64,000 nt of DNA from Blattamonas nauphoetae (GCA_033064195.1 JARBJD010000063.1:1-64000), one strand, 5' to 3'. Numbered from the stretch's first letter, positions 43,220 through 54,597 are shown. Notes: generated by a model not told the origin, from the letters alone. Made by a program: numbers and translations.

Positions 43220-43950
43220 AGCTTCTGATTGTCGACACACATCTCACATTTCACACACTCTTGATTCGTCGAGAACATCACCTCAAACTGAACCACTCTC
43301 CTTCTCAGATCAGTTGACTCGTTCGCTGTCACACAAAGTGCATTCCATCACAATCACCACATTGGTCGACTATCTTGTCTTGCTTTGGAGTGTCTCACAC
43401 GTGTTTTGGGAAGGCGTGGAATGTGGCGGAGTCTGGTGATCCACACGTCACTCAACTATTTTCCAGACTGGCGTCACTTGGTGTTGCTTGTGTTTGAATT
43501 GAGAGCCTTTGACTCTTTTCACTTTTCGTCTTCCTTCCACATCACTCGATTCTTGGTTTCATCTCTGAACTTGATCTTCATGCACTCTCTTCTTTGTTCT
43601 TCTTTCGCTTCTCTTGCTGTCAGGATCCATCGCTGTTGATTTGGGACAGAAACATTGCGGTTTCTCTGTCGACATGGATCTTGTTTGCTGTTGTTGTTGT
43701 TTTCGGAGAGTCTTTCTCTTTTGGATTGTTTTGCTCCACTTCCGTCTTGTTGTTCTGCTCTTTGGAGTGGGACATTGTGAGGATTGTTTCGAAGTTTTCC
43801 TGGTTTCTGGAGCCATATTCTTCTCTTTCATCTCACTTCAGTTTCCATGTCTCTATGGGCAGACTTTCACATTATTCTGCCAAATTGTGATGGTTTACGG
43901 TGAACAATAGGGAAAAGAGCTGTTTGGTTAAGCCTCTTGAATCTTCATCG
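43220..43950. other. Intergenic spacer, duplicated at 15457-16259
   Basis: The spacer is related to the 3' flank of the leftward gene at 16260. The frames in it (for example 43594-43890) are not shared as protein between copies. Confidence 0.5.
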
Positions 43951-44016
43951 GATCAAACCTTTATTAGTGTTGTCTCAATCAGCCGAATTTTACCAAGTTA
44001 ATTGACGATCGTTTCG
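43951..44016 (+). promoter_or_regulatory. GATCAA box at -66 of the large gene
   Basis: GATCAAACC begins 66 bp before the ATG. The rest of the 5' region is not similar to the other family A promoters. Confidence 0.4.
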
Positions 44017-47000
44017 ATGAGGTTCCTGGTCCTCTTTGTGTTGATTCGGTCATTCTGCCAACCATCAGATCTTTCTTTACTTCTCAAGACTGCCACAATC
44101 TCGCCGAACAACAGGACAGGAATCCACGAAATCAAGCTTGATTCATCAGTTGTCGTGAGCAACCCGATGACTATTTCGTCGCAGAACCTTGAGTTCATGT
44201 CGACATCAGACTTGACAACCGTTGCCCCAGCCATCCGTCTTGACGAGAACGAACAACTTTTCTCGCTCAGCAATTCATCGCTGTCTTTCACGAAAGTGGC
44301 CTTCTCTGTCACCAACCAGATAATTGCAACAGTGGATGAAGCATCTCATTTCCGGACAGAGAGCTGTCTTCTGGAATCGAATGGACAGAAATTGTTCGAA
44401 GTGGATGGGACGCTGATGCTGATCAATACGACTCTGGTGCAGCCAACCGCAACATCCTCGCTGATTGTTAGTCCGTCTGCGAATGGAGAAGTCGGATTGT
44501 TTGCCTGCCGTGTTGAACAAACCCAAAATGTTGCTCGTTCGCCTATTTTAGGAGACACTCTCCGAACACTGCAACTCTGCCATTGCGAGATCAGAAATGT
44601 GTCTCATTGCCCATCTACATCTTCAACGGAAGTATCGCAAGCGGGTCAGACATCGTCACTCACCGTCGGAAACTCGTTCCAGTTCAACGAGGATGTGCTT
44701 GATGGGAATGTGTTTGTTGGCCTGAATGAACACTTCTCGTTCACCTCTCTCAACAACACCCACTTCCACACTCGACGGACCGGTACAAGCAACACGGAAC
44801 GGCAGATCATCACCGAAGCCAACACGACAACAAATAACCTCTTCATCTTCGACACAGACACTTTTGAGGGCTGCACCGTTCATGGTAGTAGTGGAGGTGC
44901 CATCAGTTTCACGCACTCAGCGAATCTCGAAATCGGAGTCTGCTCCTTCCAATCGTGTTCCGTGACAGGCACATATGTCTATGGAGGGGCAGTTTATTTC
45001 TGGGCTGCGGCACCAAGTGGACAGACAGCTGTATTTGAGACCTCCAATTTCACGAGCTGTTCGTCACCGTTCGAATCCGGAGCCGTCCATGCTGTATCCT
45101 CGAAGATCGGCACCTTTTCGTCGACAGTCAATCTTTGTCGTTTTATTGGAAACAAGGCAGCCTTTATTGACTCTTTCCAAGCAAATAAAGCCCAAGATGT
45201 GACTATCCACTTTTCTCTCTTCAAAGATGGGGATGTCACTCGCTATGAAGGCCCAGTGAAAGCGTTCTACTGTCGGGGTCTGTTTGAAATGACATTTAAT
45301 GAGCTGAACAATTGCACAGGAAGAGGGAGTGGACAGTTTGGTGTCAGAGAGGGTGAATGTCAGGTCACAATCAAACGTCTGCTGGCTTATGGCTTCGAAG
45401 ACTTCGTCGGACAGTTGATTTATATCGGAGACTATCCGAACAGTCAAATCCGACGTCCCGAGCTTGTTCTGGAGGATTGTTGGATTGAAACCGGAAAGAT
45501 CTCAAGTGGAGGAGTCGATATATATGTTGATCATGCAGATTTTCTCAACAAGGAAAAGATCGTCGGATGTTATTCAACGAGCAAACGACTGTCAGTCGAT
45601 TATCCTGTTAAAGAAGGGGAAACTAAGTCCAGCTTTCTGATCACTCCGGACATCACCATCGACACGATGAATGGAGAGGACAAGGTGTTCTGCTGGGTTC
45701 CTGGGAATGGCAAAGGATGCAGCACAATCGCCGACACGCTGCCTCGTCTGAGTGTGCTGTTCGAAGGGAAGCTTCTTCTGAAATGCGACGAGAACTCAGA
45801 CTCCGTGCAGATGGAAGAAGGAGACTTGACCATCGGAAAGCGACAGTTGGAGGTTGTGGGGGATGGGAAGGACAAAGTGAGAGTCAAGGACCAGTCAACG
45901 AATGTGCTCTTCTCCATCACAACTGGCTCGCTCGTTCTGAGCAGTGTCTCCCTCGTCCCTTCAACCACATCCACACTCGCCCAAGTGTCAGATGGAGGAT
46001 CGTTCAAGCTCACTGATGCGATCGTTGATGGAACTGATCAATCTGGCACAGTTTCCACCAAACCATTCTTCGTCGGAAGGAAGGGAACTCTCACTTTCGA
46101 TTCCGTTCGTGTCTCATCATTCGTCTTCCAAAATTACGCTCCAATCGAAATCACCAACAAGGCGACATCTCATCTCACCATCCAATCTTCCAACTTCACC
46201 TCGATCACGCGGAAGGAAGGGAGTGGAGTGGTTGTTTCTGCCGCTCTTTTGACAGACAGCACAGTCACCATCGACGACTGTCGATTCACTGACTGCCACT
46301 CACTCGACGAAGATTATGGTGGATTGGGCATCACAAATGCGTTAATTGATGAGCCAAAAGTTTACGATCGCGGTGGAGTTGTTCGTGCAAGTGGAGGCAA
46401 CACCAAATCAGGCACGATCGAAATCACCAACTCTCACTTTGAACGGAACTCCATCGCTGGTGGTGCAGGTGCTGGCGTCATTCTGGTAGATCTCGGAATT
46501 GCCACAGTCACACAATGTCATTTTGAAGATCTTCAAGCGGGCGGAATCCAAGCACATGGTGCCGCTCTGTCACTTATTGGAGTCACATCCGCCACAGTCA
46601 CTTCCTGCTCCTTTGATTCTTGCGAAATCTCAAAGAATCAGTATGGTGCCTATGCTGGTGCTCTCTCCGTGGTCGATTCTCAAATTACCGCCAAGAACTG
46701 TTCATTCACAAGGTGCTCGTGTGCTCACGTCATCGGAGTCATCTTCCTCCACGCGATCCAGTCTGGTTCATCTGTCGAGGATTTTGTGCTTTCTGCGTGT
46801 CTCGATGAGGATTGGAGTCTCTTTTTCGTCTGGTCGTCACATGGTCTGACTCTTTCCAACATCAGCTTCATCGATTGTGGAAATTCTGGGAAAGAATGGA
46901 CAGCACTCGAATTTGGGATTCTCACTCCGAACAAGGCCAACGTGGATGGAATCTTCGTGGCATCGTCAAGTCCAAGTCTGAAGAAGGGTAAAATCGGCAT

Positions 47001-50000
47001 CGAATCAAAGTGGCTTTCAGGCACAAGCTCGCTCACCTTTTCAAGCTGCCAGTTTCTGTGCGACGAACCGTTCATCACCGACGAGAAAGATTTCAGTGCT
47101 GGCTTCATCGCTCAACTTCGAGTCGCCGCCGAGGCCGATCTTACGTCGACTGTCGACGAGACGATGTGTGGGCATCCCTCTCGTTCGTGCCAAACAGTCG
47201 CCTTCGCTCTCAAACTCTGCCCTTCTGTCCTCGTAAAGACAGAGTTTGTGCTGATATCAATTGGAGAGGGGGAGCATCTGGAAGATCCTCTTGTTATTGA
47301 TACGAAGATCAAACTCATCAGCTCTGATGTTGATTCACAAGCTCATCTGAAAGCAACAGACTCAACAGCATCACTCCTCACTGTCAACCAGAACAGCCTT
47401 CTCATCGTTGAATCGCTGTCCATCATCATCTCTTCTGTCGATCCTGAGAAAGCCATCGTTTCTTCATCTGGCACTCTAACTCTCACATCTATCACATTTA
47501 TCAATCCATCTCCTTCCCCCACCCTTTCTGGACATCTCATTGATTTCACCAAAGGCTCAGGAACCGTCTCGAAATGTGTTTTCCCAGCGTGCGGTCTCAG
47601 CCAAAGAGCGAGCATTGTTCAAATTCAGAGTGATGCCTCTGTCGATCTGAAAGAACAGGATTTGGATCTGACCAATTCTGAACTCGGGACGTTTCTGAGC
47701 ATTGTTGGCACAGCGTCAATCGAATCGAGCTCGTTCTCGAACATCACATCGCTCTCTTCGTTTATGACTGGAAGTGGGTCGCTGACCATCGTTGACTCGA
47801 CATTCTTCTCGATCAAAGAGAAGGCCTCGTCATCGTCACCCTGCCGATCATTGGAGTTCTCAGTAGGAGATGGACAGGCACTCTCAATCGGAGCAGAATC
47901 GAAAACAGTCTTCTTCACCTCGTGTTCGTCTGGTGGAGATGGAGGAGCTGTGCACTGTTCGATTTCAGGAACCGGAATGCTCTCAATCTCTCACACAACT
48001 TTCGATGAGTGTTCTTCACAGACAATCGGCGGAGGATTGGCGATTGTTTGTTCGGCCGATGTCATCTCTTCATCATTGTCCATCCAATCGACATTCACGT
48101 CTTGCTCGTCAACTGCTCGACCTGACAATGCTCTCCATCTGAAAGCCTACTCATTTGAGTCGCTCATCGACTCATCTCGTTGGAGACTCAACGATAGCGC
48201 ACTGAAGTCACCCGACAACGATTCTGTTCTGTGGGGAGAAGACTTGGCCGAACAACAGACAAGCAAGTATCGCACTCTCACACTTCTTTATTATCTGCTC
48301 CCGTATCGCCAATCAGAGATCTCAACGAGTGTTGATGGACGAGATGGAGATGGATGTGGACACTCGACTCGTCCATGCAGCTCATTCAGCACAGCTCACT
48401 CTCACCTCACTGGCGATCAATCGTTGACATTGAAAGTCGATGGAAAGACCAAACTGGATGGGACTGTCTCGCTTTCGAAACAAGACCTTGCCATCGAACC
48501 ACAGAGTGGAGTTGGAGTGGTTGAGGTCGTTGAAGATGGACAGATATCGAACAACCATCCTTCCACGACAAGCCACAAAATCAGCATTACTCACATCTCA
48601 TTCGACCTCTCGTCAGCCACCGCACAATCACTCATCTCGTCGAACAATGGCGAACTCTCCCTCTCATCTTGTTCCATCACCTCACCCACCACAATCTCTT
48701 CCACACTCTTCTCCGTTTCGGGAGGAACACTCAAAGTCACATCTCTGGACTTGACCGACCTCTCGTTCACAGCAGCTCCCATCGAACTATCATCAAGTGG
48801 GGTGGTCATTCTCAAACAAGTTTCAAACAACGATTTCACAAACGGAGGAGTTGGATCACTTGTGGAAATGGATGGAGGACAGCTGGAGATGGAATTGTCG
48901 ACATTCGAAAAGGCAGCTCTGTCGTCGTCGCTGATCAGTGGAAGCGGATCGGTTTCGATTCACAATTCTTCTTTCACATCTCTCGTCGACTCAACAACAT
49001 CATCATCCAACACCGAACCAGCTCGTGCTCTGACATTGTCTGTTGGAAACAACCAGAAAGTGGAACTTGGAGCGGAATCGAAGCCAGTGAAGTTTAAATT
49101 GTGTTCGTCTCGTGAAGAAGGAGGAGCTCTGCACTGTTCGATCTCAGGAAGTGGTGTTCTCGCCATCTCTCACACAACATTCGATGAGTGTTCTTCGCGA
49201 ATGGTCGGAGGAGGATTGGCAATTGTTTGTGCGGAGGGTGTTCGTTTGTCATCATTGTCCATCCAATCGACATTCACGTCTTGCTCATCAACAGCTCGCC
49301 CAGACAATGCTCTCCATCTGAAAGCCTACTCGTTTGAGTCGCTCATCGACTCATCTCGTTGGAGACTCAACGATAACGCACTGAAATCGCCAGAAAACGA
49401 TGACGTGCTGTGGGGAGAAGACCAGGCAGAAGAAACCGAAAGCAAGTATCGCTCGATGACGCTTCTTTACTATCTGTTCCCCTACCGCCATTCTGAGATC
49501 TCGACGAGTGTTGATGGACGAGATGGAGAAGGCTGTGGACACTCGACTCGTCCATGCAGCTCATTCGGCACAGCTCATTCTCATCTTGTTGGAGATCACA
49601 CATTGACATTGGAAGTCATAGGGAAGACCAGACTTTATGGGACTATCTCGCTTTCGAAACAAGACCTTGCCATCGAACCGCAGAGTGGAGTAGGAGTAGT
49701 TGAGGTTGTTTCTGATGGACAGATATCGAACAACCATCCTTCCACGACGAGCCACAAAGTCACGATCACTCACATCTCGTTCGACCTCTCGTCAGCGACA
49801 GCTCAATCGCTCATCTCGTCGAACAATGGCGAACTGTCACTCACTTCATGTTTCATCGCGTCCTCGACCTCAATCTCAGCCAAAATCTTCTCTGTTTCTG
49901 GAGGAACAATCCAACTCACAACTCTGAATCTAACTGGTCTTCACTTCAACTCAATTCCAATCGAACTGTCATCATCCACGGGAAGCTTCTTCAACGTGAC

Positions 50001-51771
50001 AGACATTTCAACAGCGACTGCTCGACTTCTGTCAGCGTCAAACTCAACACTCCATCTTACTCAGACTGATTTTTCTGGGCAAAGACCAATCTCACCAACG
50101 AACCAGGAAGACATTTGTGGATGGTCGACAGGATTCGTGTCACTCGACAACTGCACAACCACTCTCACAGGATCGTCGTTCGCCCACTTTGCGAATGGGG
50201 CGATTGCGATGAAGGATGGACACATGACAATCAAGACATCTTCGTTCGATGAAAACAGTCCTCATTTCACAGACTTCCCTTCATTCCATCGAAACATTGT
50301 GTGTGTTGGGAATGGCTTGATTGAAATTGAGACGCTGAATGGAGGAGATGGATCGACAGACAAGCTGTCGTCGGGATGGATGAAGATGGAAGAGAACTGC
50401 TCTGTAGTGTCTGAACTTGTTGAACCGTACGAAGTGTTCTTCATTCCTTCGATTTCGAAGAATGTGGTGTCGTATGAAAAGAAGACAAAGCTGTTCGACG
50501 TCACAATTGAAGGAGAACGACTTATTCCCTGTGGACTCAGTTTGGAGGTGTTTGAAGTTTTGAAGGGAACTCGAAAGAACTCGACCACTGTTGATCCTCT
50601 CTCCTCGTCTCCGAAGAACTGGATTGAGAAATCGTTCAGCGTGACTCTAAACGAAAGCACACTTCTGAACTCACTGAGCGCAGAACCTGAATGGCATGCT
50701 CGTCTATTGTTCGGGGTTGATGGGACAACAACGTCATTCAAATTGAAAGAGAGCCTGGCTACGATCAAAAAGGCACACACGACCGAAACGATGAAATGGC
50801 TCCTTCCTGTGATCATCGGTGTCTCTGCCCTCCTTCTTCTGATTCTTCTGATCCTCCTTCTGCTGTGGTGTCGCCAGCGCCGAAAGACGACCGCACCACT
50901 TGCTTCCCAAGCCGAACTGAACGACCTCCCGACTGTCCTCGACGAGAAAATGGAGATTGTTGATGAGAACACAGTCGGCACCACAGCCTTCGTCTTCGAC
51001 AACGCAGCAGAGAAGGGATCACACCAGATTCAACCAGCCCCTCTCAACGACGACCATCTGTGTCAGATGTCCGAAGAGATTTCGCCGGATGTTGGGGTTG
51101 TTCGAGGGATGATGATGGATGGACGAGAAGAAGCCATTAATATCAACCGACGCAACACTTTGTTCAATCGTCTGCATCGCCCAGCACCTCACCATCAGAA
51201 TCAGACAATCGATAAGAAGTCAATTGAAGCGCAGATTGCGACAGGGTTGGTTCGATTTGATGTGGCCAGTCTGGCAGCGTACCTTTCGAACTTCTCTCCT
51301 CACTCGATCATTGTTCAAGACAACAACGAAGTTCTGTTCAATCTGTCGCATGATGAGAAGCAGGGAACGACGCAGAACAATGGAACCATGGGAAACGAGG
51401 CGCAGAGATGGCAAGCACCAGAACAAACCCCAAATGAAAAGGGAGTAGACAAAACAACAAATCCAAGCCACGGGGCAGTTTTTAGTCTTGGCCTCGTCTT
51501 GTGGGAAATCGAGACTGAATTGGTGCCATTCAGAGAACTGGATGCGGCGAATGCTCAACGAGCACTTGCGACAGGAACAGGACTTGACCTGAATCTTGTT
51601 GCAGATTCTGAACTGCGAGGGAAGATCGAACAATGCCTCTCTCTGAACCCCGAAGAAAGACCAACACTCGCAGACATCTCATCGTTCCTCTCTTCCCGAT
51701 CTGGAGAGATCCCGAAACAGCCAAATGGATCCGACCTGAAGCAAAATGTGCAATTCGCCAGCAGGATCTAA
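44017..51771 (+). CDS. Giant beta-helix pseudokinase receptor (2584 aa)
   Basis: I start at the ATG at 44017, which opens a signal peptide ('MRFLVLFVLIRSFCQ'); an upstream TTG is in frame but not needed. The ectodomain is made of many beta-helix rungs ('SCSFDSCEI', 'GGAVHCSISG', 'TFDECSS') in several blocks. Later blocks open with a Cys motif: 'CGHPSRSC' (residue 1051), 'CGHSTRPCSS' (1447) and again near 1840. A module of about 393 residues is duplicated in tandem (47.8-50.0 kb). The membrane span is near 2262-2285, followed by RQRRK. The C-terminus keeps 'RWQAPEQ' and 'VFSLGLVLWEIETE' but has no HRD or DFG. It is twice the length of the other family A proteins and clearly diverged. Confidence 0.9.
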   Translation: MRFLVLFVLIRSFCQPSDLSLLLKTATISPNNRTGIHEIKLDSSVVVSNPMTISSQNLEFMSTSDLTTVAPAIRLDENEQLFSLSNSSLSFTKVAFSVTNQIIATVDEASHFRTESCLLESNGQKLFEVDGTLMLINTTLVQPTATSSLIVSPSANGEVGLFACRVEQTQNVARSPILGDTLRTLQLCHCEIRNVSHCPSTSSTEVSQAGQTSSLTVGNSFQFNEDVLDGNVFVGLNEHFSFTSLNNTHFHTRRTGTSNTERQIITEANTTTNNLFIFDTDTFEGCTVHGSSGGAISFTHSANLEIGVCSFQSCSVTGTYVYGGAVYFWAAAPSGQTAVFETSNFTSCSSPFESGAVHAVSSKIGTFSSTVNLCRFIGNKAAFIDSFQANKAQDVTIHFSLFKDGDVTRYEGPVKAFYCRGLFEMTFNELNNCTGRGSGQFGVREGECQVTIKRLLAYGFEDFVGQLIYIGDYPNSQIRRPELVLEDCWIETGKISSGGVDIYVDHADFLNKEKIVGCYSTSKRLSVDYPVKEGETKSSFLITPDITIDTMNGEDKVFCWVPGNGKGCSTIADTLPRLSVLFEGKLLLKCDENSDSVQMEEGDLTIGKRQLEVVGDGKDKVRVKDQSTNVLFSITTGSLVLSSVSLVPSTTSTLAQVSDGGSFKLTDAIVDGTDQSGTVSTKPFFVGRKGTLTFDSVRVSSFVFQNYAPIEITNKATSHLTIQSSNFTSITRKEGSGVVVSAALLTDSTVTIDDCRFTDCHSLDEDYGGLGITNALIDEPKVYDRGGVVRASGGNTKSGTIEITNSHFERNSIAGGAGAGVILVDLGIATVTQCHFEDLQAGGIQAHGAALSLIGVTSATVTSCSFDSCEISKNQYGAYAGALSVVDSQITAKNCSFTRCSCAHVIGVIFLHAIQSGSSVEDFVLSACLDEDWSLFFVWSSHGLTLSNISFIDCGNSGKEWTALEFGILTPNKANVDGIFVASSSPSLKKGKIGIESKWLSGTSSLTFSSCQFLCDEPFITDEKDFSAGFIAQLRVAAEADLTSTVDETMCGHPSRSCQTVAFALKLCPSVLVKTEFVLISIGEGEHLEDPLVIDTKIKLISSDVDSQAHLKATDSTASLLTVNQNSLLIVESLSIIISSVDPEKAIVSSSGTLTLTSITFINPSPSPTLSGHLIDFTKGSGTVSKCVFPACGLSQRASIVQIQSDASVDLKEQDLDLTNSELGTFLSIVGTASIESSSFSNITSLSSFMTGSGSLTIVDSTFFSIKEKASSSSPCRSLEFSVGDGQALSIGAESKTVFFTSCSSGGDGGAVHCSISGTGMLSISHTTFDECSSQTIGGGLAIVCSADVISSSLSIQSTFTSCSSTARPDNALHLKAYSFESLIDSSRWRLNDSALKSPDNDSVLWGEDLAEQQTSKYRTLTLLYYLLPYRQSEISTSVDGRDGDGCGHSTRPCSSFSTAHSHLTGDQSLTLKVDGKTKLDGTVSLSKQDLAIEPQSGVGVVEVVEDGQISNNHPSTTSHKISITHISFDLSSATAQSLISSNNGELSLSSCSITSPTTISSTLFSVSGGTLKVTSLDLTDLSFTAAPIELSSSGVVILKQVSNNDFTNGGVGSLVEMDGGQLEMELSTFEKAALSSSLISGSGSVSIHNSSFTSLVDSTTSSSNTEPARALTLSVGNNQKVELGAESKPVKFKLCSSREEGGALHCSISGSGVLAISHTTFDECSSRMVGGGLAIVCAEGVRLSSLSIQSTFTSCSSTARPDNALHLKAYSFESLIDSSRWRLNDNALKSPENDDVLWGEDQAEETESKYRSMTLLYYLFPYRHSEISTSVDGRDGEGCGHSTRPCSSFGTAHSHLVGDHTLTLEVIGKTRLYGTISLSKQDLAIEPQSGVGVVEVVSDGQISNNHPSTTSHKVTITHISFDLSSATAQSLISSNNGELSLTSCFIASSTSISAKIFSVSGGTIQLTTLNLTGLHFNSIPIELSSSTGSFFNVTDISTATARLLSASNSTLHLTQTDFSGQRPISPTNQEDICGWSTGFVSLDNCTTTLTGSSFAHFANGAIAMKDGHMTIKTSSFDENSPHFTDFPSFHRNIVCVGNGLIEIETLNGGDGSTDKLSSGWMKMEENCSVVSELVEPYEVFFIPSISKNVVSYEKKTKLFDVTIEGERLIPCGLSLEVFEVLKGTRKNSTTVDPLSSSPKNWIEKSFSVTLNESTLLNSLSAEPEWHARLLFGVDGTTTSFKLKESLATIKKAHTTETMKWLLPVIIGVSALLLLILLILLLLWCRQRRKTTAPLASQAELNDLPTVLDEKMEIVDENTVGTTAFVFDNAAEKGSHQIQPAPLNDDHLCQMSEEISPDVGVVRGMMMDGREEAININRRNTLFNRLHRPAPHHQNQTIDKKSIEAQIATGLVRFDVASLAAYLSNFSPHSIIVQDNNEVLFNLSHDEKQGTTQNNGTMGNEAQRWQAPEQTPNEKGVDKTTNPSHGAVFSLGLVLWEIETELVPFRELDAANAQRALATGTGLDLNLVADSELRGKIEQCLSLNPEERPTLADISSFLSSRSGEIPKQPNGSDLKQNVQFASRI
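47760..50000 (+). repeat. Internal tandem duplication, 1179-bp unit
   Basis: Two consecutive coding units are offset by 1179 bp (393 codons). Each carries a GG-A-(V/L)-HCSISG rung, 'IQSTFTSCSSTARPDNALHL', 'SSRWRLND', 'CGHSTRPCSS' and 'ISNNHPSTTSHK'. Identity is very high in some stretches and lower in others, so the unit has either diverged unevenly or been partly homogenised. Confidence 0.85.
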
Positions 51772-52690
51772 TCACACACATTCTCACTTCACGCCAACCC
51801 TCTCAACTCAAACCATGTCACTTTCCTACACGTCATCCTTTCACACCACCATTCAGCTCACTTCATCGGCTGAACGATTTCCATCACGATCTCGACAGAC
51901 GAGATTATCACGTCACCACTCATGTCAATACAACACCACTGAGGACACATCACTTCACACAACTCCAATCTCTATCACAAGACGACACACCCTCAAACAA
52001 CCACGGACACTCGTTCATCATTGAGTGATCCAACCATCCTCACGAGATCCAATCGCTATCACCACCAATTCTGCGATGCCCAGTGTTCGAACATCCATCG
52101 TCGAGAATCGCTGTTCTCAACGATGTCAGCCTGTGTGGAGCAATTCCGGTGCCCACTTTGCACCTGATCGGCTCTGGTGCAGGCTCTTCTTTGCATCCGC
52201 TCGCTGAAAGGGTGGTCTTCGTTCCTCTGCCTCTCAGGATTGATCTGGAGTTGCATCCTCTGCCCCAAACTTCTTCTTTGTGTCCGATTTGGTGGATTTT
52301 TTCTTTATCATGTCACTCTCTTGATTTCGTCTTTCTTCGCCTTCTCTTCATTTCCAGGCTGTTCCTCTTCAGTCTGTCGTTGGTGGATTTCATCATCGAC
52401 AGACTCTATCGATGTTCAAACGAATCTCCAACACGTGTGATTTGTTGATACACTATGCCGCCCACACTTCATCGGAGAGACATCATCCATTTCAGAGGTC
52501 ATTTCTTGGCATTTCATTCGTATCATTCATCACGTCACGAAAATTGGATCCAGATCCGACTTTTCTCTCATTTCACATCCTATTTTCTCTCTTGAACGGA
52601 ATTTCTCTCAAGAAAATGAGTAATTAGTTATTCCTCTCGGACATCTGTTTCATCTCAATCTCTTTCATTCACATTTCGTACAACTCGATC
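51772..52690. other. Intergenic between family A and family B arrays
   Basis: No gene is recognised. The stretch is rich in CA and TC, and the last 80 bp (TTTCATCTCAATCTCTTTC) resemble spacers before family B genes. Confidence 0.5.
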
Positions 52691-52694
52691 TGCT

Positions 52695-53714
52695 GTGCAC
52701 ATCCCTCAGTTGCCGTTATCACTGGATTGCTCACCGTTCCTGAATTGGACCGAAGAAACAATTGATTCTGAAAACGAAACAACCGTTGTCTTTCGATCTC
52801 TCGTTGCCACGTTGAAGATCCAGCCTGCCCTTGATGTCACTCTGGAGGCAAAAGTCGTGAAATTTCTCGGATTTGTGTCTCCACGGGATCGAGTTTCAGA
52901 AGATGCTTTTCTCGGCAGCCTTTGGCGATCCGGTGATGAATCAACGACTACCTTCATTCAGTCCTTTATGGTTCTCATTTCTTCAGCCAGTAAAACAATT
53001 GCCACCGCTGCAATGAAGTTGATAAGAACTCTGACCTGGTGCTGTTCTCCAAAAACCTTTCTTATTCTCATCAAAGCTGATCTGATCCCTCAACTCATCA
53101 TCAATCTCAATTCCCTGTCTCTTTCATTCACCGAAGCAGCAGATATCCACACGTGTCTCATCTCAACCATCGGCTTTTCTCTCTGCCTCGCCACTCCGGA
53201 TGGTCTCCGAGAACTCGGAATTGGAACTCCTGATGAACGGAAAGTTGTTCACAAGACGATTTTTCAGCAAGTTATGGCCCCTTCGGAGAAGTATATATGG
53301 CATTTGTGCATGAACCGCTATTCGATCGTCGATGGTGACCTGTCGAATGAGTTCATGGTTTTTCTTCCTGCACTCCTCGAAATATGTCTGTATTATCAAC
53401 CAACACTGGAATTTGTTCTTCATATGCCAGTTGTTATCACGATACCAAGTTGTCTTTCATTCTTCGAGAATGAACGGTCAATCTGGTTTTTTCTGGATTT
53501 AATGGTCGTTACCCAGCAAAAATGGAACGAAACAAGGGGATTAGAGCGACAGATATGGACAACTGTGCATCAAATGTTGAGAATGGAGGGTTTCGAAGAT
53601 GTGGTTGAAGAAAAGTTTCAAAACGACAAAGACAGGTTAAATCGAAGCTTTATTGTTGACTGCTCAATCGAATGGAACAACCAGCTGGGTATGAACAGTG
53701 GGCGACTTGAATAG
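52695..53714 (+). pseudogene. Family B helical protein, 5' end deleted
   Basis: The open frame runs from 'CSPFLNW' through 'RSLVATLKIQPALD', 'KADLIPQLI', 'APSEKYIWHLCMNRYSIVDGD' and 'YYQPTLEFVLHMPV' to 'WNNQLGMNSG' and TAG. Compared with the copies at 56849 and 62980, about 90 bp holding the GACCCATAACGAA box, the ATG and the first 20 or so codons are missing just before 'PQLPLSLDCS'. No in-frame ATG precedes the conserved region; the first codon that could serve is GTG. It is probably not expressed as the normal protein. Confidence 0.75.
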
Positions 53715-54560
53715 AAACGTAACAACACCCTTCGCTCTCCACACTCAGCCATCCCACACCCCTCTTCCTCGTTTCTCCCGATTTCAACACCACTCTCTCG
53801 CTCTCTTATGTTTTGATTTGAAGAGTGATTGACCAATGACAAAGGATTCTCGAGCTGATGTGCGACAGACTCCAACGCTCTCCACCACACTGGACGCACA
53901 CACTGATCTTGGCCGAAATGCTGCCAGGACACGATTGTCAGGATGTTCACAACTCACCACTCTTCCTCCTCTCTCCTCGTCCTTTGTCAGTGATGGCGTT
54001 GTGTTTGGACGGAGTTGACCGAAGTTGATGGACACATCATCGTATGCGCTGGACACACACCTTGATCTTCCTTGTTTTGAGTTGGATTATAGATTTTGAT
54101 TTGTGTGTGGATAGTCGGTCTTGCGATTGGCAGGGTGGAATCTTGTCCGAATGAACGACACCAGCTCTGCGACTGCGTGTTTGTGCGGCTTCCCACTCAC
54201 ACTCCTCCAAAATTGAATCCACCCATCGCGCATACTCTGGATTGATGGTATGTGTGTTATCTGGTCTTCATTCGAAGCAAACACCCACTCATCCTCCCCA
54301 GCTCACAACGACGCTCTGGTTGCGAGACTACTCGTCGCTGTCATCGTCCTCGTTCACCCGAAACGACTGCTTGCTGAGCGTGCAGATGAGAAGAAGGGTC
54401 ATTGACACACCAGCTCGTTCACACACATTCTTTTTATTTCCTAATTGTATGGACTCGTTGATCACAGAGAATGATTGTCTCTCAGTCTTTGTTGGCTTAT
54501 TTTTGTTCTTTCTTTTGGACAACGGTTTCACCTCAATCTCTTGCTTTTGGTGTTTACTCT
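53715..54560. other. Spacer with a segment shared with 58739-58935
   Basis: TTCTCGAGCTGATGTGCGAC, ACTGATCTTGG and GATGGCGTTGTGTTTGGA occur in both spacers. The minus strand encodes 'DDVSINFGQL' and 'PNTTPSLTKDEE' in each copy, so this could be the remnant of another duplicated gene. Confidence 0.4.
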
Positions 54561-54597
54561 GACCCATAACGAGAGATTGAACTCGGAATCCGACAGA
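54561..54597 (+). promoter_or_regulatory. Family B 5' box, GACCCATAACGA at -37
   Basis: GACCCATAACGA starts exactly 37 bp before the ATG. Confidence 0.6.
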
